Shown here: positions 8,885-16,788 of the stretch, one piece after another | Numbering within the stretch: the stretch's first letter is position 1 | Layout of the letters: each line of letters starts with the position of its first letter | NCBI GenBank assembly: GCA_040389305.1 | Contig: JAZKAD010000064.1 | Location: forward strand, 1-36,815 | Reading direction: 5' to 3' | DNA length: 36,815 bases | From: JAZKAD01 sp040389305 | GTDB lineage: Bacteria; Pseudomonadota; Alphaproteobacteria; Rickettsiales; Rickettsiaceae | The notes under the pieces: generated by a model | Database searches by the model: none | Told to the model about the DNA's origin: nothing | Seen by the model: the letters and a program-made list of their open reading frames with translations, nothing else | Translations under genes and position numbers: made by a program

Positions 8885-9142
8885 CTATGCAGGGCGCATG
8901 GAGACTGGTCTGCCAATTTCTAGCATTTTATTGAGAAGTTGGCGCTTGATAGTCATTTCGTTTGTCATATTGGTGTCATCTCTTGATAGAAACGGACTAC
9001 CAAAAGTGGCCTTGAAGCGGAAGAAAGTATTTGCTACTTTTTCTCTTCTTCTGTAGTGATTTTTGGATTGAAATGCTTGATATCCTTTGTGTTGTTGGTA
9101 CTCCACAGTTTTATCTCTTTCAGTTGTTATATATTCTCTCCA
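8885..9142 (-). pseudogene. C-terminal remnant of an IS5-like DDE transposase
   Basis: In one minus-strand frame the region encodes about 85 residues ending at TAG (8885-8887), with an in-frame TGA immediately upstream at 9143. The segments ERDKTVEYQQHKGYQAF, KVANTFFRFKATFG, FLSRDDTNM and IKRQLLNKMLEIGRP are typical of the last quarter of IS5/IS4-type transposases, containing the helix with the last catalytic glutamate region and the arginine-rich tail. The N-terminal catalytic part is absent: the space upstream is taken by the unrelated gene starting at 9787. It is a decayed insertion-sequence fragment and cannot be active alone. Confidence 0.75.
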
Positions 9143-9220
9143 TCATATCCAAAAACTTCTTGGTTTTAATGCTTGCAAGTAGAAATTCTGTTTGAGATCT
9201 ATCCTCTGTGTGAGCATTTT

Positions 9221-9787
9221 TTAGGCATTATAGTCATTTGGGTGATCAACAATATCATTTGCACTGGGCTGACCAGTAAGCCATACGCCTAAGTCAAGAG
9301 CTGGTGCTTGAGGTAGTTGCTCTATGGCTTGAGTTAGGCTACTGTTAGTACTATGCTCCTCAGTGGTGGCGCCATTATGTTCTTCAGATAAATCCTCTTC
9401 ATCATTATGAATTTCTGCATCTCGTACAGAGACACGTTCGTCAGAATCGAAATCTATGTACTCAGAAAGCAGATTCTTCATTGCCTCTGATAATGTTCGT
9501 CCTTCTATAGCATTCTCAAGTGCATTTTTAAAACGAAATCTTAAGATGTTATATTCCGGTGAGCCAACTGTGAGTTTTGGTAATTGTACTGTTTCGTAAT
9601 ATTCTATGAGACGTTTTGTTGTTTCTACTCTATTATTTTTGATTGATAGAAAAAAAAACTCACCATCATCATGCGTCATATCTAGATTAGTATTACACCT
9701 TAATATTGCACTAACTAATGCAATATTTTGTCCAGGCGCACTGTCTGATAGCTCTATATAATCTCTATAATCTTTTTCTTTGCTCAT
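9221..9787 (-). CDS. Hypothetical acidic protein, possible ankyrin-like repeat
   Basis: No family recognised with confidence. The 188-residue product has a helical N-terminal half in which THDDGEFFFLSIKNNRVETT followed by KRLIEYYE resembles a single ankyrin-like helix pair. The C-terminal half is acidic and low complexity (DSDERVSV, HNDEEDLSEEHNG, EEHSTNSS) and ends PNDYNA. An AAGGAG ribosome site lies 10 bp before the ATG, inside the end of the preceding gene, and the two frames are separated by only 2 bp, so it is the second gene of a coupled pair. A partner role such as chaperone, immunity protein or co-secreted effector is inference from gene order. Confidence 0.7.
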   Translation of the reverse strand: MSKEKDYRDYIELSDSAPGQNIALVSAILRCNTNLDMTHDDGEFFFLSIKNNRVETTKRLIEYYETVQLPKLTVGSPEYNILRFRFKNALENAIEGRTLSEAMKNLLSEYIDFDSDERVSVRDAEIHNDEEDLSEEHNGATTEEHSTNSSLTQAIEQLPQAPALDLGVWLTGQPSANDIVDHPNDYNA

Positions 9788-9789
9788 AA

Positions 9790-11037
9790 CTATATCACTC
9801 CTTGAGTAAGACTATCTATAGCAGCCATTTCCATTCCCAGTAATGTTGTCGCATCTGTCATCCTAAGTACGCGATCGGTGTAGCTACGGCATTCGCCAAT
9901 AAATGCACCATATTCAGATTGATCGGGATTTCTTGCAAGCAACTGCTCCATGTCTTCATGATACCTTAACTGTACATGCGATAATCCCATGCTTTGAATC
10001 ATTGATTTTAGCTCTTCAACTGCATGACGCATTGATGCTAAAACACTTGTGGTCTGTTTTTCTTCCGCCACATTAGATGATTGCTTAACTCTTACAGGAT
10101 ATGATTCAACTAGTTTTGGTAGCTTATCATTCATTGCTTTACTATTTGTGATTTCTCTTACTGCAAAGCTTGCACTTAAAGAAGTGGGGTCAATTTCTCC
10201 AATATTACTAGCTAATTCTTGTACGTCAATTCTCATTGTAGGAAAAAGTTTGGCGTTAACTTCAATACTGAAAGCTAATTTGACTGCAATATCGATGCAA
10301 TCTCTCCACTGATCTGGGTTTGGACCAGCTGCTCCAAATGGTTTATAAATCTGGAATTTTTTATTAAAACACACTCTAATATCGTCATTACCACCAGCAA
10401 GAATATGACTAAAACAACTATTACTTGGGTCAATTACTAGATACTTTGATTGACCTGTAGTAACATCGGCTTGCGCAAATAAAAGTACTGTATGTATTTC
10501 AGGATTTGTTGGATCTATTTTTCCAGCATCATCCCTTACAAATACATCAACTAGTGCAGTTTTTCCTGGGCCTTTATTTAAATGAGCTATCGCTTCAGCG
10601 ACATTTGTCTTTTCAACTTGTGTAAGCTGCTTTTTTGCTTCATCGCGATATGTCTGAATTTCTGTATCTCTAGGTATTTTAGTACTTGCGACGGATTTTA
10701 CATCTGATGGTTTTTGAGCTCTAGCATTACAAGATGTAATTTCTGCTTGTACATCTGGAGAATGAGGGTCAATACCAAAGCGCACGACTGTAGTTCTACC
10801 ATGACTGTATTCATCTTCAAACCTTGAGGCAGCGCTCGTCTCTTGTTTTAGAGTTCTCTGAACAAAAGTCCTGGGGGTAATAGAATAAACTGCGGTTTCA
10901 CGAATTACTGCATCATATTCAGGACCAGAGGTTAATTCGACTGGAACGGATACGGTAGCAGCCGCTGTGGTTGGCACTGCAGCAGATTTCCTAGATACTT
11001 GTGATAAATAGAGCTTGAATACTTTGAGCTTAGACAT
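9790..11037 (-). CDS. Hypothetical protein with CE-clan-like His-Asp-Gln-Cys arrangement (possible cysteine protease effector)
   Basis: Not assigned to a named family. The frame is open from a GTG at 11082 (430 aa), but the ATG at 11037 (415 aa) is preferred: a candidate promoter overlaps the GTG. The first 50 residues are basic and then Ala/Thr/Val-rich. The central domain has IHTVLLFAQ, KYLVIDPSN and GPNPDQWRDCIDIAVKLAF. With the ATG numbering this gives His182, Asp203, Gln243 and Cys247. The order and spacing (21 and 44 residues) are close to the His-acid-Cys spacing of YopJ and ULP1-type CE-clan proteases and acetyltransferases. The last 100 residues are helical. It is the first gene of a pair within the repeat-flanked module, which fits a mobile effector or toxin. 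Function is inference. Confidence 0.7.
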   Translation of the reverse strand: MSKLKVFKLYLSQVSRKSAAVPTTAAATVSVPVELTSGPEYDAVIRETAVYSITPRTFVQRTLKQETSAASRFEDEYSHGRTTVVRFGIDPHSPDVQAEITSCNARAQKPSDVKSVASTKIPRDTEIQTYRDEAKKQLTQVEKTNVAEAIAHLNKGPGKTALVDVFVRDDAGKIDPTNPEIHTVLLFAQADVTTGQSKYLVIDPSNSCFSHILAGGNDDIRVCFNKKFQIYKPFGAAGPNPDQWRDCIDIAVKLAFSIEVNAKLFPTMRIDVQELASNIGEIDPTSLSASFAVREITNSKAMNDKLPKLVESYPVRVKQSSNVAEEKQTTSVLASMRHAVEELKSMIQSMGLSHVQLRYHEDMEQLLARNPDQSEYGAFIGECRSYTDRVLRMTDATTLLGMEMAAIDSLTQGVI

Positions 11038-11072
11038 TTTTAATGCTCTTGCTAACTTAGACTTTGAAGCTG

Positions 11073-11101
11073 AATGTAACACATATTACAACAAATATCA
11101 A
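11073..11101 (-). promoter_or_regulatory. Candidate promoter for the accessory gene pair
   Basis: On the minus strand TTGATA is followed by a 17-bp spacer and TACATT, about 35 bp before the ATG at 11037. The -35 lies in a tandem 10-bp repeat (ACAAATATCA twice at 11091-11110 on the plus strand). Sequence match only. Confidence 0.35.
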
Positions 11102-11210
11102 CAAATATCATTTGCCTTTATCCATTGTATTAAGACAATTTATTTTGAACCTAGCATTGTCTGTGGCTTCGATACTACAGAGAATATAATTATAACTAAT
11201 AGTACTTACA

Positions 11211-11248
11211 AACTCATGAAAAATTGTATTTGGAAAATTAATTTCAGG
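11211..11248. repeat. 38-bp direct repeat, right copy
   Basis: Exact copy of 8779-8816 in the same orientation, 6 bp from the stop codon of lpd. With the left copy it defines the outer limits of the accessory module. Removing one copy plus the interior would place the DUF167 gene and lpd as convergent neighbours with a short spacer, which is a plausible ancestral arrangement. Confidence 0.9.
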
Positions 11249-11254
11249 AGGGTA

Positions 11255-12655
11255 TCAAAAGTTAATTGTCCTTTTGTCTACAGCAAGCGCAGCTTCTTTA
11301 ACTGCTTCGCTTAAGGTAGGGTGAGCATGGCAAGTACGTGCAATATCCTCCGAGGATGCAAAAAATTCTATACCGAGAGTCAGTTCGGCAATCATTGTAC
11401 CAGCATCTTTGCCTATTATATGAGCGCCCAGTACTCGATCTGACGTGCTATCCGCAAGTATTTTAACGAAGCCCTCAGAACAATCATTGGCCCTTGCTCT
11501 GCTATTTGCTAAAAATGGAAATTTACCAATTTTGTAGCTGATATTTTCTTGTTTTAACTCTTCTTCGGTAGCTCCTACCGAAGCTACTTCAGGATATGTG
11601 TATATAACGCTAGGTATTGCCTTGTAGTTTACATGCCCATGCTTGCCTGCCATGATCTCTACAGCCGCAACAGCTTCTTCTTCGGCTTTATGGGCGAGCA
11701 TAGGACCAGGGATAACATCTCCAACTGCATATATATTTGGAGCAGAAGTTTGGTATTTATGATTTACCTCTATAAACCCGCGTTTGTCGCTTTTAATTCC
11801 TAATTTCTCAAGACCAAGATTTGTGGTATGAGGTTTTCTTCCTACTGCGACCAAAATTTTCTCGGCAGTCATTTGGGAGTCAACACCACCCCCAGCAGGC
11901 TGAACTGTAAGAGATACAGAAGATTTATCCACCGTAGCGCTAACTACTTTCGTGGCTAATTTAAACTTAATACCTTGTTTCTCTAGAATTTTCATGAATT
12001 GACTACCAGTTTCTATATCTAAACCAGGAACAATGCGGTCTAGATATTCTACTACGGTCACTTCCGTTCCAAGCCTTCTCCATACAGAGCCAAGCTCCAG
12101 TCCAATAACGCCTCCGCCAATTACGATCATAGATTTTGGTATGGATTCTAGTGCCAAGGCTCCCGTTGAAGAAAGAATGGATTTTTCATCAATATTGACT
12201 GAAGGAAGGCTTGCTACCTCTGACCCCGTTGCAATCAGAATATTTTTGCCAGAAATTTGCTGAACTTCAGTGTCATTCTTAATTTCTACTACGCTATGTG
12301 ACATAATAGACCCATTTCCTGTAAAACGTGTAATTTTATTTTTAGCGAATAAACCGCCTATTCCTTTGCATAAATCATCAACAATTTTATCTTTGCGATT
12401 CATCATACGAGATAAATCTATCTCTAATTTAGAAGTTTTTATTCCGATATCTGCAAAATGCAGAGCCGCATCCTCGTACTTTTCAGAGAAATGCAAAAGA
12501 GCTTTAGAGGGTATACAGCCAACATTTAAGCATGTCCCACCAAGTGTGTTGCGTTTTTCAACTACCGCTACTTTAAATCCAAGTTGAGCTGCTCTGATAG
12601 CTCCTGTATACCCAGCAGGACCGCCTCCAATTACGATTAAATCAAACTCTTGCAT
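11255..12655 (-). CDS. lpd: Dihydrolipoamide dehydrogenase
   Basis: FAD-dependent E3 subunit of the pyruvate and 2-oxoglutarate dehydrogenase complexes, reoxidising dihydrolipoamide with NAD+ in the cytoplasm. It has 466 residues, as usual. It shows the FAD-binding loop VIGGGPAGYTGAIRA, the redox disulfide in GGTCLNVGCIPSKALL, the NAD-binding loop VIGGGVIGLELGSVW, the second FAD contact IYAVGDVIPGPMLAHKAEEE, and the C-terminal active-site HAHPTLSEA. It stands alone, with no E1 or E2 genes in the window. An AGAGATAA stretch before the ATG is a weak ribosome site. Confidence 0.97.
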   Translation of the reverse strand: MQEFDLIVIGGGPAGYTGAIRAAQLGFKVAVVEKRNTLGGTCLNVGCIPSKALLHFSEKYEDAALHFADIGIKTSKLEIDLSRMMNRKDKIVDDLCKGIGGLFAKNKITRFTGNGSIMSHSVVEIKNDTEVQQISGKNILIATGSEVASLPSVNIDEKSILSSTGALALESIPKSMIVIGGGVIGLELGSVWRRLGTEVTVVEYLDRIVPGLDIETGSQFMKILEKQGIKFKLATKVVSATVDKSSVSLTVQPAGGGVDSQMTAEKILVAVGRKPHTTNLGLEKLGIKSDKRGFIEVNHKYQTSAPNIYAVGDVIPGPMLAHKAEEEAVAAVEIMAGKHGHVNYKAIPSVIYTYPEVASVGATEEELKQENISYKIGKFPFLANSRARANDCSEGFVKILADSTSDRVLGAHIIGKDAGTMIAELTLGIEFFASSEDIARTCHAHPTLSEAVKEAALAVDKRTINF

Positions 12656-12748
12656 AACTATTATCTCTGTAATTTATATGCCAAAAAGTATAGACTTTTA
12701 GAGTGCTTAGAGCAATTAATTTTACTATATAGATTATAAGAGGATTAT

Positions 12749-13291
12749 ATGCCTCCAGAATTAACGGCAGAGCAAAAAGCAAAAGAGAGTGCGAAGCTAG
12801 CTGCCGAAGATCTCGCGCTTGCAGAGGCAGAAAAGAAGAGAAAGTCTAACGCCCAGCCCTCAGTAGCAAAACTCACTATTTCTGGTCAAGTAAAAAGGGA
12901 GCTTGAAGAGAGCGCTAGAATAAATGCCATGGAACAAGATAGAGAAAGGAACGTTCGCCATACTCAGGAATCTCCTTCGCAGGAATCTCCTTTTACTGAA
13001 GTTTCAACATCCAGATATCCTCAAATGGTGCGTGAATATTACGCAGATGTTCTAAAGCAAGAAGATGAATTTGTACCAAGAGCGACAATACCGCCTCGTA
13101 AGCAAGGTATGACTGCAGATGAGGCCATAGAAGCACAGGAAGCTAGGCGACTAGTGATTCCATCAGAAGCGAATCCAAAGGCTATGTTTGAAAAGAGGAT
13201 GGCAAAGATAGGATCTCCAAGAAAGCCACTTGAATCGCAAATAGTCCAAAATGTAGTTAAGCCATTCATTCTGGACAGAGCGCTAATGTAG
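12749..13291 (+). CDS. Hypothetical hydrophilic protein (possibly the N-terminal part of a frameshifted gene)
   Basis: No family recognised. It has 180 residues. The N terminus is a highly charged Ala/Glu/Lys-rich helix (AEQKAKESAKLAAEDLALAE) likely to form a coiled coil. A short repeat ESPSQESP lies near residues 74-81. There is no signal peptide or membrane segment. An AGAGGA ribosome site precedes the ATG at a good distance. The last residues, after about 13264, may be out of frame: the neighbouring frame reads on from there without a stop into the gene at 13309. Both reading frames are hydrophilic and unlike housekeeping proteins, so a secreted or lineage-specific protein is possible. Confidence 0.6.
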   Translation: MPPELTAEQKAKESAKLAAEDLALAEAEKKRKSNAQPSVAKLTISGQVKRELEESARINAMEQDRERNVRHTQESPSQESPFTEVSTSRYPQMVREYYADVLKQEDEFVPRATIPPRKQGMTADEAIEAQEARRLVIPSEANPKAMFEKRMAKIGSPRKPLESQIVQNVVKPFILDRALM

Positions 13292-13308
13292 CCACGGCAG
13301 TTCGGGAA

Positions 13309-13896
13309 ATGGATAAATATACTGATGGTAAGCCTTTAGATTCAGAAATCATAAAAGTTATGATGGATAAAGGTCCAGAAGCTATTGCTCAGGTAGTAAC
13401 CGCCCTAGCTTCTTCTGAGGCTTACAAAGACCCAACAAGCTTCAGAAAGGCCGAGGTACAGGAGTTTACAGCGCAAAGTTTAATAATAGAAATTGATAAG
13501 ATTGTAGAGGGAGTGGAAAGAAAGTCTGACCAAGCAGGGCCAGAGATTGATAAGATTGAGACTAAGAAAGTCATTAAATCTACGGCAATGACAATTTTAG
13601 ATGGAGTCATCCCTGACAAAAGAATGCTAGAAGCAGCGGCAGACGAGCTCGCCGATGCATGCGTAAAAATAGAGAGAGGTCAGTATGGGAGAAAAGATCG
13701 CATAATAGACGCAGTAAGCGATTGGTGTAGTAAGTTATTTGCAAGCGAAGAAAAGAAAGTTGCCATTGATTTAGCAAGCAAGATAAAGAAAGGGTTTGAG
13801 GAGAAAAGTAATAACCGTTTGCGACTTGCCCCTGAAAAGCTAGGGGTTCCTACTGCTGCTAAAACCAATAATCCGCCATCACGAGGAAGACAATAG
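13309..13896 (+). CDS. Hypothetical helical protein (possibly the C-terminal part of a frameshifted gene)
   Basis: No family recognised. It has 195 residues from the first ATG, mostly predicted helix by composition, with a basic Asn/Pro/Ser-rich tail ending PPSRGRQ. The ATG has no good ribosome site. The same frame is open back to a TAA at 13258-13260 and reads SGQSANVATAVREMDKYTDG, which looks like continuing coding sequence rather than spacer. It may therefore be the second half of the gene at 12749, split by a one- or two-base indel near 13261-13290. It could equally be a separate gene 17 bp downstream. Confidence 0.55.
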   Translation: MDKYTDGKPLDSEIIKVMMDKGPEAIAQVVTALASSEAYKDPTSFRKAEVQEFTAQSLIIEIDKIVEGVERKSDQAGPEIDKIETKKVIKSTAMTILDGVIPDKRMLEAAADELADACVKIERGQYGRKDRIIDAVSDWCSKLFASEEKKVAIDLASKIKKGFEEKSNNRLRLAPEKLGVPTAAKTNNPPSRGRQ

Positions 13897-13917
13897 AAAT
13901 ATAGTTATGCAAGTTTG

Positions 13918-13945
13918 TTGTGACTTTTATGCACCTACCTATAAT
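13918..13945 (+). promoter_or_regulatory. Candidate promoter upstream of the 14040 gene
   Basis: TTGTGA and a perfect TATAAT are separated by 16 bp, about 95 bp before the ATG at 14040. Match to the sigma-70 consensus is the only evidence. Confidence 0.4.
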
Positions 13946-14039
13946 TATTTCAAGATGCTAAAATATAATCTATAGTTGTAAACTAAAAATTAATCTTTAG
14001 TTGGTACAATCCAGAAATCAAGAAACAAAAAAACTTTCT

Positions 14040-14900
14040 ATGGCACGCAGTAAGATGCATAAAAATTACTTAAAAGCCATAGAAGGTTATGAATTACGCC
14101 TAGGGTTGCTGGAGTATCTAGTTTTTTTCTTTAATAATGATGATGAGCAAGTAATACAAGAAATTTGCGAGGGTAATGTTTTTTTACCAACCCCGAAGCT
14201 TCTCAAAAATTTACTAAGCTATAACTCGAACGTTATATCATTTGACGAAGAACTAAGTAGATTATATGAAAATTGCATTACATTATCTTATAAATTCTAT
14301 GAGTATGTCATTCCGGCAATTATAGGCGCAAGACTCGACGCTTCAAAGAATTTCGGTACTGCTCCTGATCTATCTAAAGAATATGGTCAAGCGTTCATTG
14401 TAAGTTTAATGCAAGTTAAAATAAGGCTGGGGTATTTAGGTATAAACAATCTCCAAACTACGGCGGAGCAAAAATACGAAACATATATTCGGCTAGAAGA
14501 AAGAGCCAGACTATATAATAACTATACGCATAAGATTATTTATTTATTAAAAAAAATGCTCGCTAAAGCGGAGATAGAGGTGCGCGTCGCATGCATAGCG
14601 ATGCATATAATGCTCTTCTGTGTAATAATATATATTGATAGAGCAGAGCTGATATCTTTGGCTAGTGGCATAGCGTTAATATTTACTTGTTATGCATTTA
14701 TTATTAATCATCCACTTCACAGCTTCGAACACACAGATATATCTGGGAGAAATTTAATAGCTTATAGATATAGACTGCGTGTAAATCGCCTTCTTCAGCA
14801 AGCCCTTCGTAGGCGCTCCGCAGCATCGAATATACCACTTGAGAATAACATAGCAAAATACCATTACCCTACTGAAGATCCTATATACTTATCGGCATGA
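14040..14900 (+). CDS. Hypothetical protein with two membrane segments near the C terminus
   Basis: No family recognised. The frame starts with a TTG at 14001, but the ATG at 14040 (286 aa) is a likelier start; neither has a clear ribosome site. Residues 1-180 are soluble, helical and Tyr/Leu-rich. Two hydrophobic segments follow, ACIAMHIMLFCVIIYI and ISLASGIALIFTCYAFII, joined by a short hydrophilic turn, so they probably form a hairpin in the inner membrane. The tail is basic (RYRLRVNRLLQQALRRRS) and probably cytoplasmic. It stands between the unknown genes at 12749-13896 and manC, and nothing there suggests a pathway. Confidence 0.6.
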   Translation: MARSKMHKNYLKAIEGYELRLGLLEYLVFFFNNDDEQVIQEICEGNVFLPTPKLLKNLLSYNSNVISFDEELSRLYENCITLSYKFYEYVIPAIIGARLDASKNFGTAPDLSKEYGQAFIVSLMQVKIRLGYLGINNLQTTAEQKYETYIRLEERARLYNNYTHKIIYLLKKMLAKAEIEVRVACIAMHIMLFCVIIYIDRAELISLASGIALIFTCYAFIINHPLHSFEHTDISGRNLIAYRYRLRVNRLLQQALRRRSAASNIPLENNIAKYHYPTEDPIYLSA

Positions 14901-15033
14901 CCTTAAGTTCTCGGCCATAAGACCCCCAACCCCAAGGTGAAAAATAACGATAAAATAACACTTGTGCTACTCAAGATTGCATATATCATGATATTCAATG
15001 TTTATATTCAACAAAAATTTATTTAACTGTAAT

Positions 15034-16071
15034 ATGCAAGCTACAATTAAACCAGTGATTATGGCTGGGGGTTCTGGCGTAAGGTTATGGCCTCTATCGG
15101 ATATGTCTCATCCTAAGCAATTTATCAAAACCTTAGATGGGCTTAGTGCTTTTCAGCGTAGCCTACTCCGGCATAAAGATTTGGGTATCCCCGCAGTTAT
15201 TGTGAATACTGAGCATAGTGATATTGCAGCTGCACAAATTGCTGAGATAGATATCGAAGCTCAACTTATTATAGAGCCGTATCAAAAAAACACTGCTCCT
15301 TGCGCGGTTATAGGAGCGCTACTTGCTAAGCGGGAAGGGTATGATAATGTTCTGCTGATCCCCTCAGATATTCATGTTTCTGATAATGAATTATATTTTG
15401 CTACATTAGAGCGAGGCTTCGAGGTTATAAATCAAAATATTGTGACAATCGGTATCACGCCAACTTCTGCTCACACAGGATACGGATATATCAAAGTAGG
15501 AGAATCTATTGCTAATTATGTACATAATGTTGAGAAGTTTGTTGAAAAACCAGACTCAATAAGGGCTGAGGATTATCTGAAGCAAGGCGCATATTTTTGG
15601 AATTCAGGCATTTTTATATATGATGCTGAATATCTCTTGAAGCAAATGCATTCTTTGCACCCTCTTTCCTATGAAAATATATGCAATTCTTTTGCGCAGG
15701 CTACAAACAAAGGCGCTGATATTACATTAGCCCCAGAATCTTATGCCAAGATCGAGGCCATATCAGTAGATTATGCTATTATGGAGCATGTAACAAATAT
15801 GAGGTTAGTTGAAGGGCATTTTGGGTGGAGTGATATTGGTTCTTGGGAGTCTTTATGGCAACTTCAAACCAAAGACCAATTGAGCAATTATCTCGAAGGT
15901 AATAATGTCATCACTTATAATGTAACAAATTCATACATAGTGTCTAATCAAAAAATCTCGAGTCAAAAAAAACTAGTTATTATAGGTTTAGATAATATAG
16001 CTGTTATAGACACGAAGGATGCTATTCTTGTGGCAAATAAGTCCTGCTCGGAAGAGATAAAATGGTGGTAA
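15034..16071 (+). CDS. manC: Mannose-1-phosphate guanylyltransferase
   Basis: Makes GDP-mannose from mannose-1-phosphate and GTP, a donor for envelope glycans. The frame begins with ATG at 14998, but the internal ATG at 15034 gives MQATIKPVIMAGGSGVRLWP, the usual start of the family. The nucleotidyl-transferase loop GGSGVRLWPLSD is followed by PKQF, the LLIPSDIHV sugar-site strand, VEKPD and GWSDIGSWESLW. At 345 residues it lacks the C-terminal phosphomannose isomerase domain of the bifunctional enzymes. GDP-mannose use could link to the family 2 glycosyltransferase at 23527-24429, although that enzyme's donor is unknown. Confidence 0.88.
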   Translation: MQATIKPVIMAGGSGVRLWPLSDMSHPKQFIKTLDGLSAFQRSLLRHKDLGIPAVIVNTEHSDIAAAQIAEIDIEAQLIIEPYQKNTAPCAVIGALLAKREGYDNVLLIPSDIHVSDNELYFATLERGFEVINQNIVTIGITPTSAHTGYGYIKVGESIANYVHNVEKFVEKPDSIRAEDYLKQGAYFWNSGIFIYDAEYLLKQMHSLHPLSYENICNSFAQATNKGADITLAPESYAKIEAISVDYAIMEHVTNMRLVEGHFGWSDIGSWESLWQLQTKDQLSNYLEGNNVITYNVTNSYIVSNQKISSQKKLVIIGLDNIAVIDTKDAILVANKSCSEEIKWW

Positions 16072-16162
16072 AGCAACTGCAAGAAAGGGTATAAGACAAG
16101 ACTTCAGGTCGATGCCTTGCTATCATTATCAAAGAAAACAGTGCTCGAGGTTAAGCATAGGA

Positions 16163-16191
16163 TTGCAAGCTAATCATAAACCTATTATGCT
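16163..16191 (+). promoter_or_regulatory. Candidate promoter for atpH-atpA
   Basis: TTGCAA, a 17-bp spacer and TATGCT lie about 30 bp before the atpH ATG. It is the best match in the 148-bp gap after manC, but remains a consensus match only. Confidence 0.3.
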
Positions 16192-16219
16192 TCATAAATA
16201 TTCGATCAATCGGGCATAG

Positions 16220-16723
16220 ATGATAGTACAAAAATACGCTAACCTACTTTTTGAGCAATCGCGCGATAAAGTAACGCTCGATGAAATATCTTTGATTGCT
16301 TCCGGAATTTGTGCTGATAGCTTGGTCTCTAGATATTTCTCGTCTCCAGCAAATAAGACCGAGAAAGAGCGGGTTTTATCAGAGATGCTTAGCGCCGCTG
16401 AGGCTAGTAACGTTGCTTCAAATTTTCTTAAATTGATCATAAGGCATAAGCGTTTAAAAGAGTTGCCAAGCATTCTGGAAGAATACACCAGATTGCTAAA
16501 TACCATGAATGGTGAAAAAATGGCGGAAGTTATATCTTCTAAAGCTCTTAATAAAGACGATCAGATAGAACTGATTAGTTTACTAGAATCCAAATTAGGT
16601 GCAAAGGTTGTTGTAAAATATACAACAGACCCAAGTATAATTGGCGGCATTGTTGTTAAATGTGGTAGCGTATTTTTGGACGCTTCCATCAAAGGAGCGC
16701 TTGATAAAATATCAGTAATATAA
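16220..16723 (+). CDS. atpH: ATP synthase F1 subunit delta
   Basis: Peripheral stalk subunit that ties the F1 head to the b subunits of ATP synthase. The product has 167 residues, slightly short for the family. It opens with VQKYANLLFEQ, the usual (R/K)YAxALF-type helix, and ends with the C-terminal domain segment DPSIIGGIVVKCGSVFLDAS followed by IKGALDKI, which is diagnostic for delta. A stop codon immediately upstream in frame fixes the ATG as the first possible start; it lacks a ribosome site. It is followed by atpA after 65 bp. Confidence 0.93.
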   Translation: MIVQKYANLLFEQSRDKVTLDEISLIASGICADSLVSRYFSSPANKTEKERVLSEMLSAAEASNVASNFLKLIIRHKRLKELPSILEEYTRLLNTMNGEKMAEVISSKALNKDDQIELISLLESKLGAKVVVKYTTDPSIIGGIVVKCGSVFLDASIKGALDKISVI

Positions 16724-16724
16724 A

Positions 16725-16772
16725 GCGTTCTTATAGAGAAAGTTTCTATAAGGTAAGCTTAATAAAGAACGC
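16725..16772 (+). promoter_or_regulatory. Mutually exclusive hairpins between atpH and atpA
   Basis: An inner stem pairs CTTATAGA (16730-16737) with TCTATAAG (16745-16752). An outer stem pairs GCGTTCTT (16725-16732) with AAGAACGC (16765-16772). They share three bases, so the full forms exclude each other; with the outer stem trimmed they could coexist. The structure ends 16 bp before the atpA start codon and just before its ribosome site, so it could affect processing or the atpA:atpH ratio. No T run follows. Confidence 0.4.
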
Positions 16773-16788
16773 GTAGAAGGAGAAGAAT

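Noticed and set aside
8742..11432. Shared 12-mer ATGAGCGCCCAG at the end of the DUF167 gene and inside lpd
   Set aside because: Too short to argue for duplication, and the flanks do not match.
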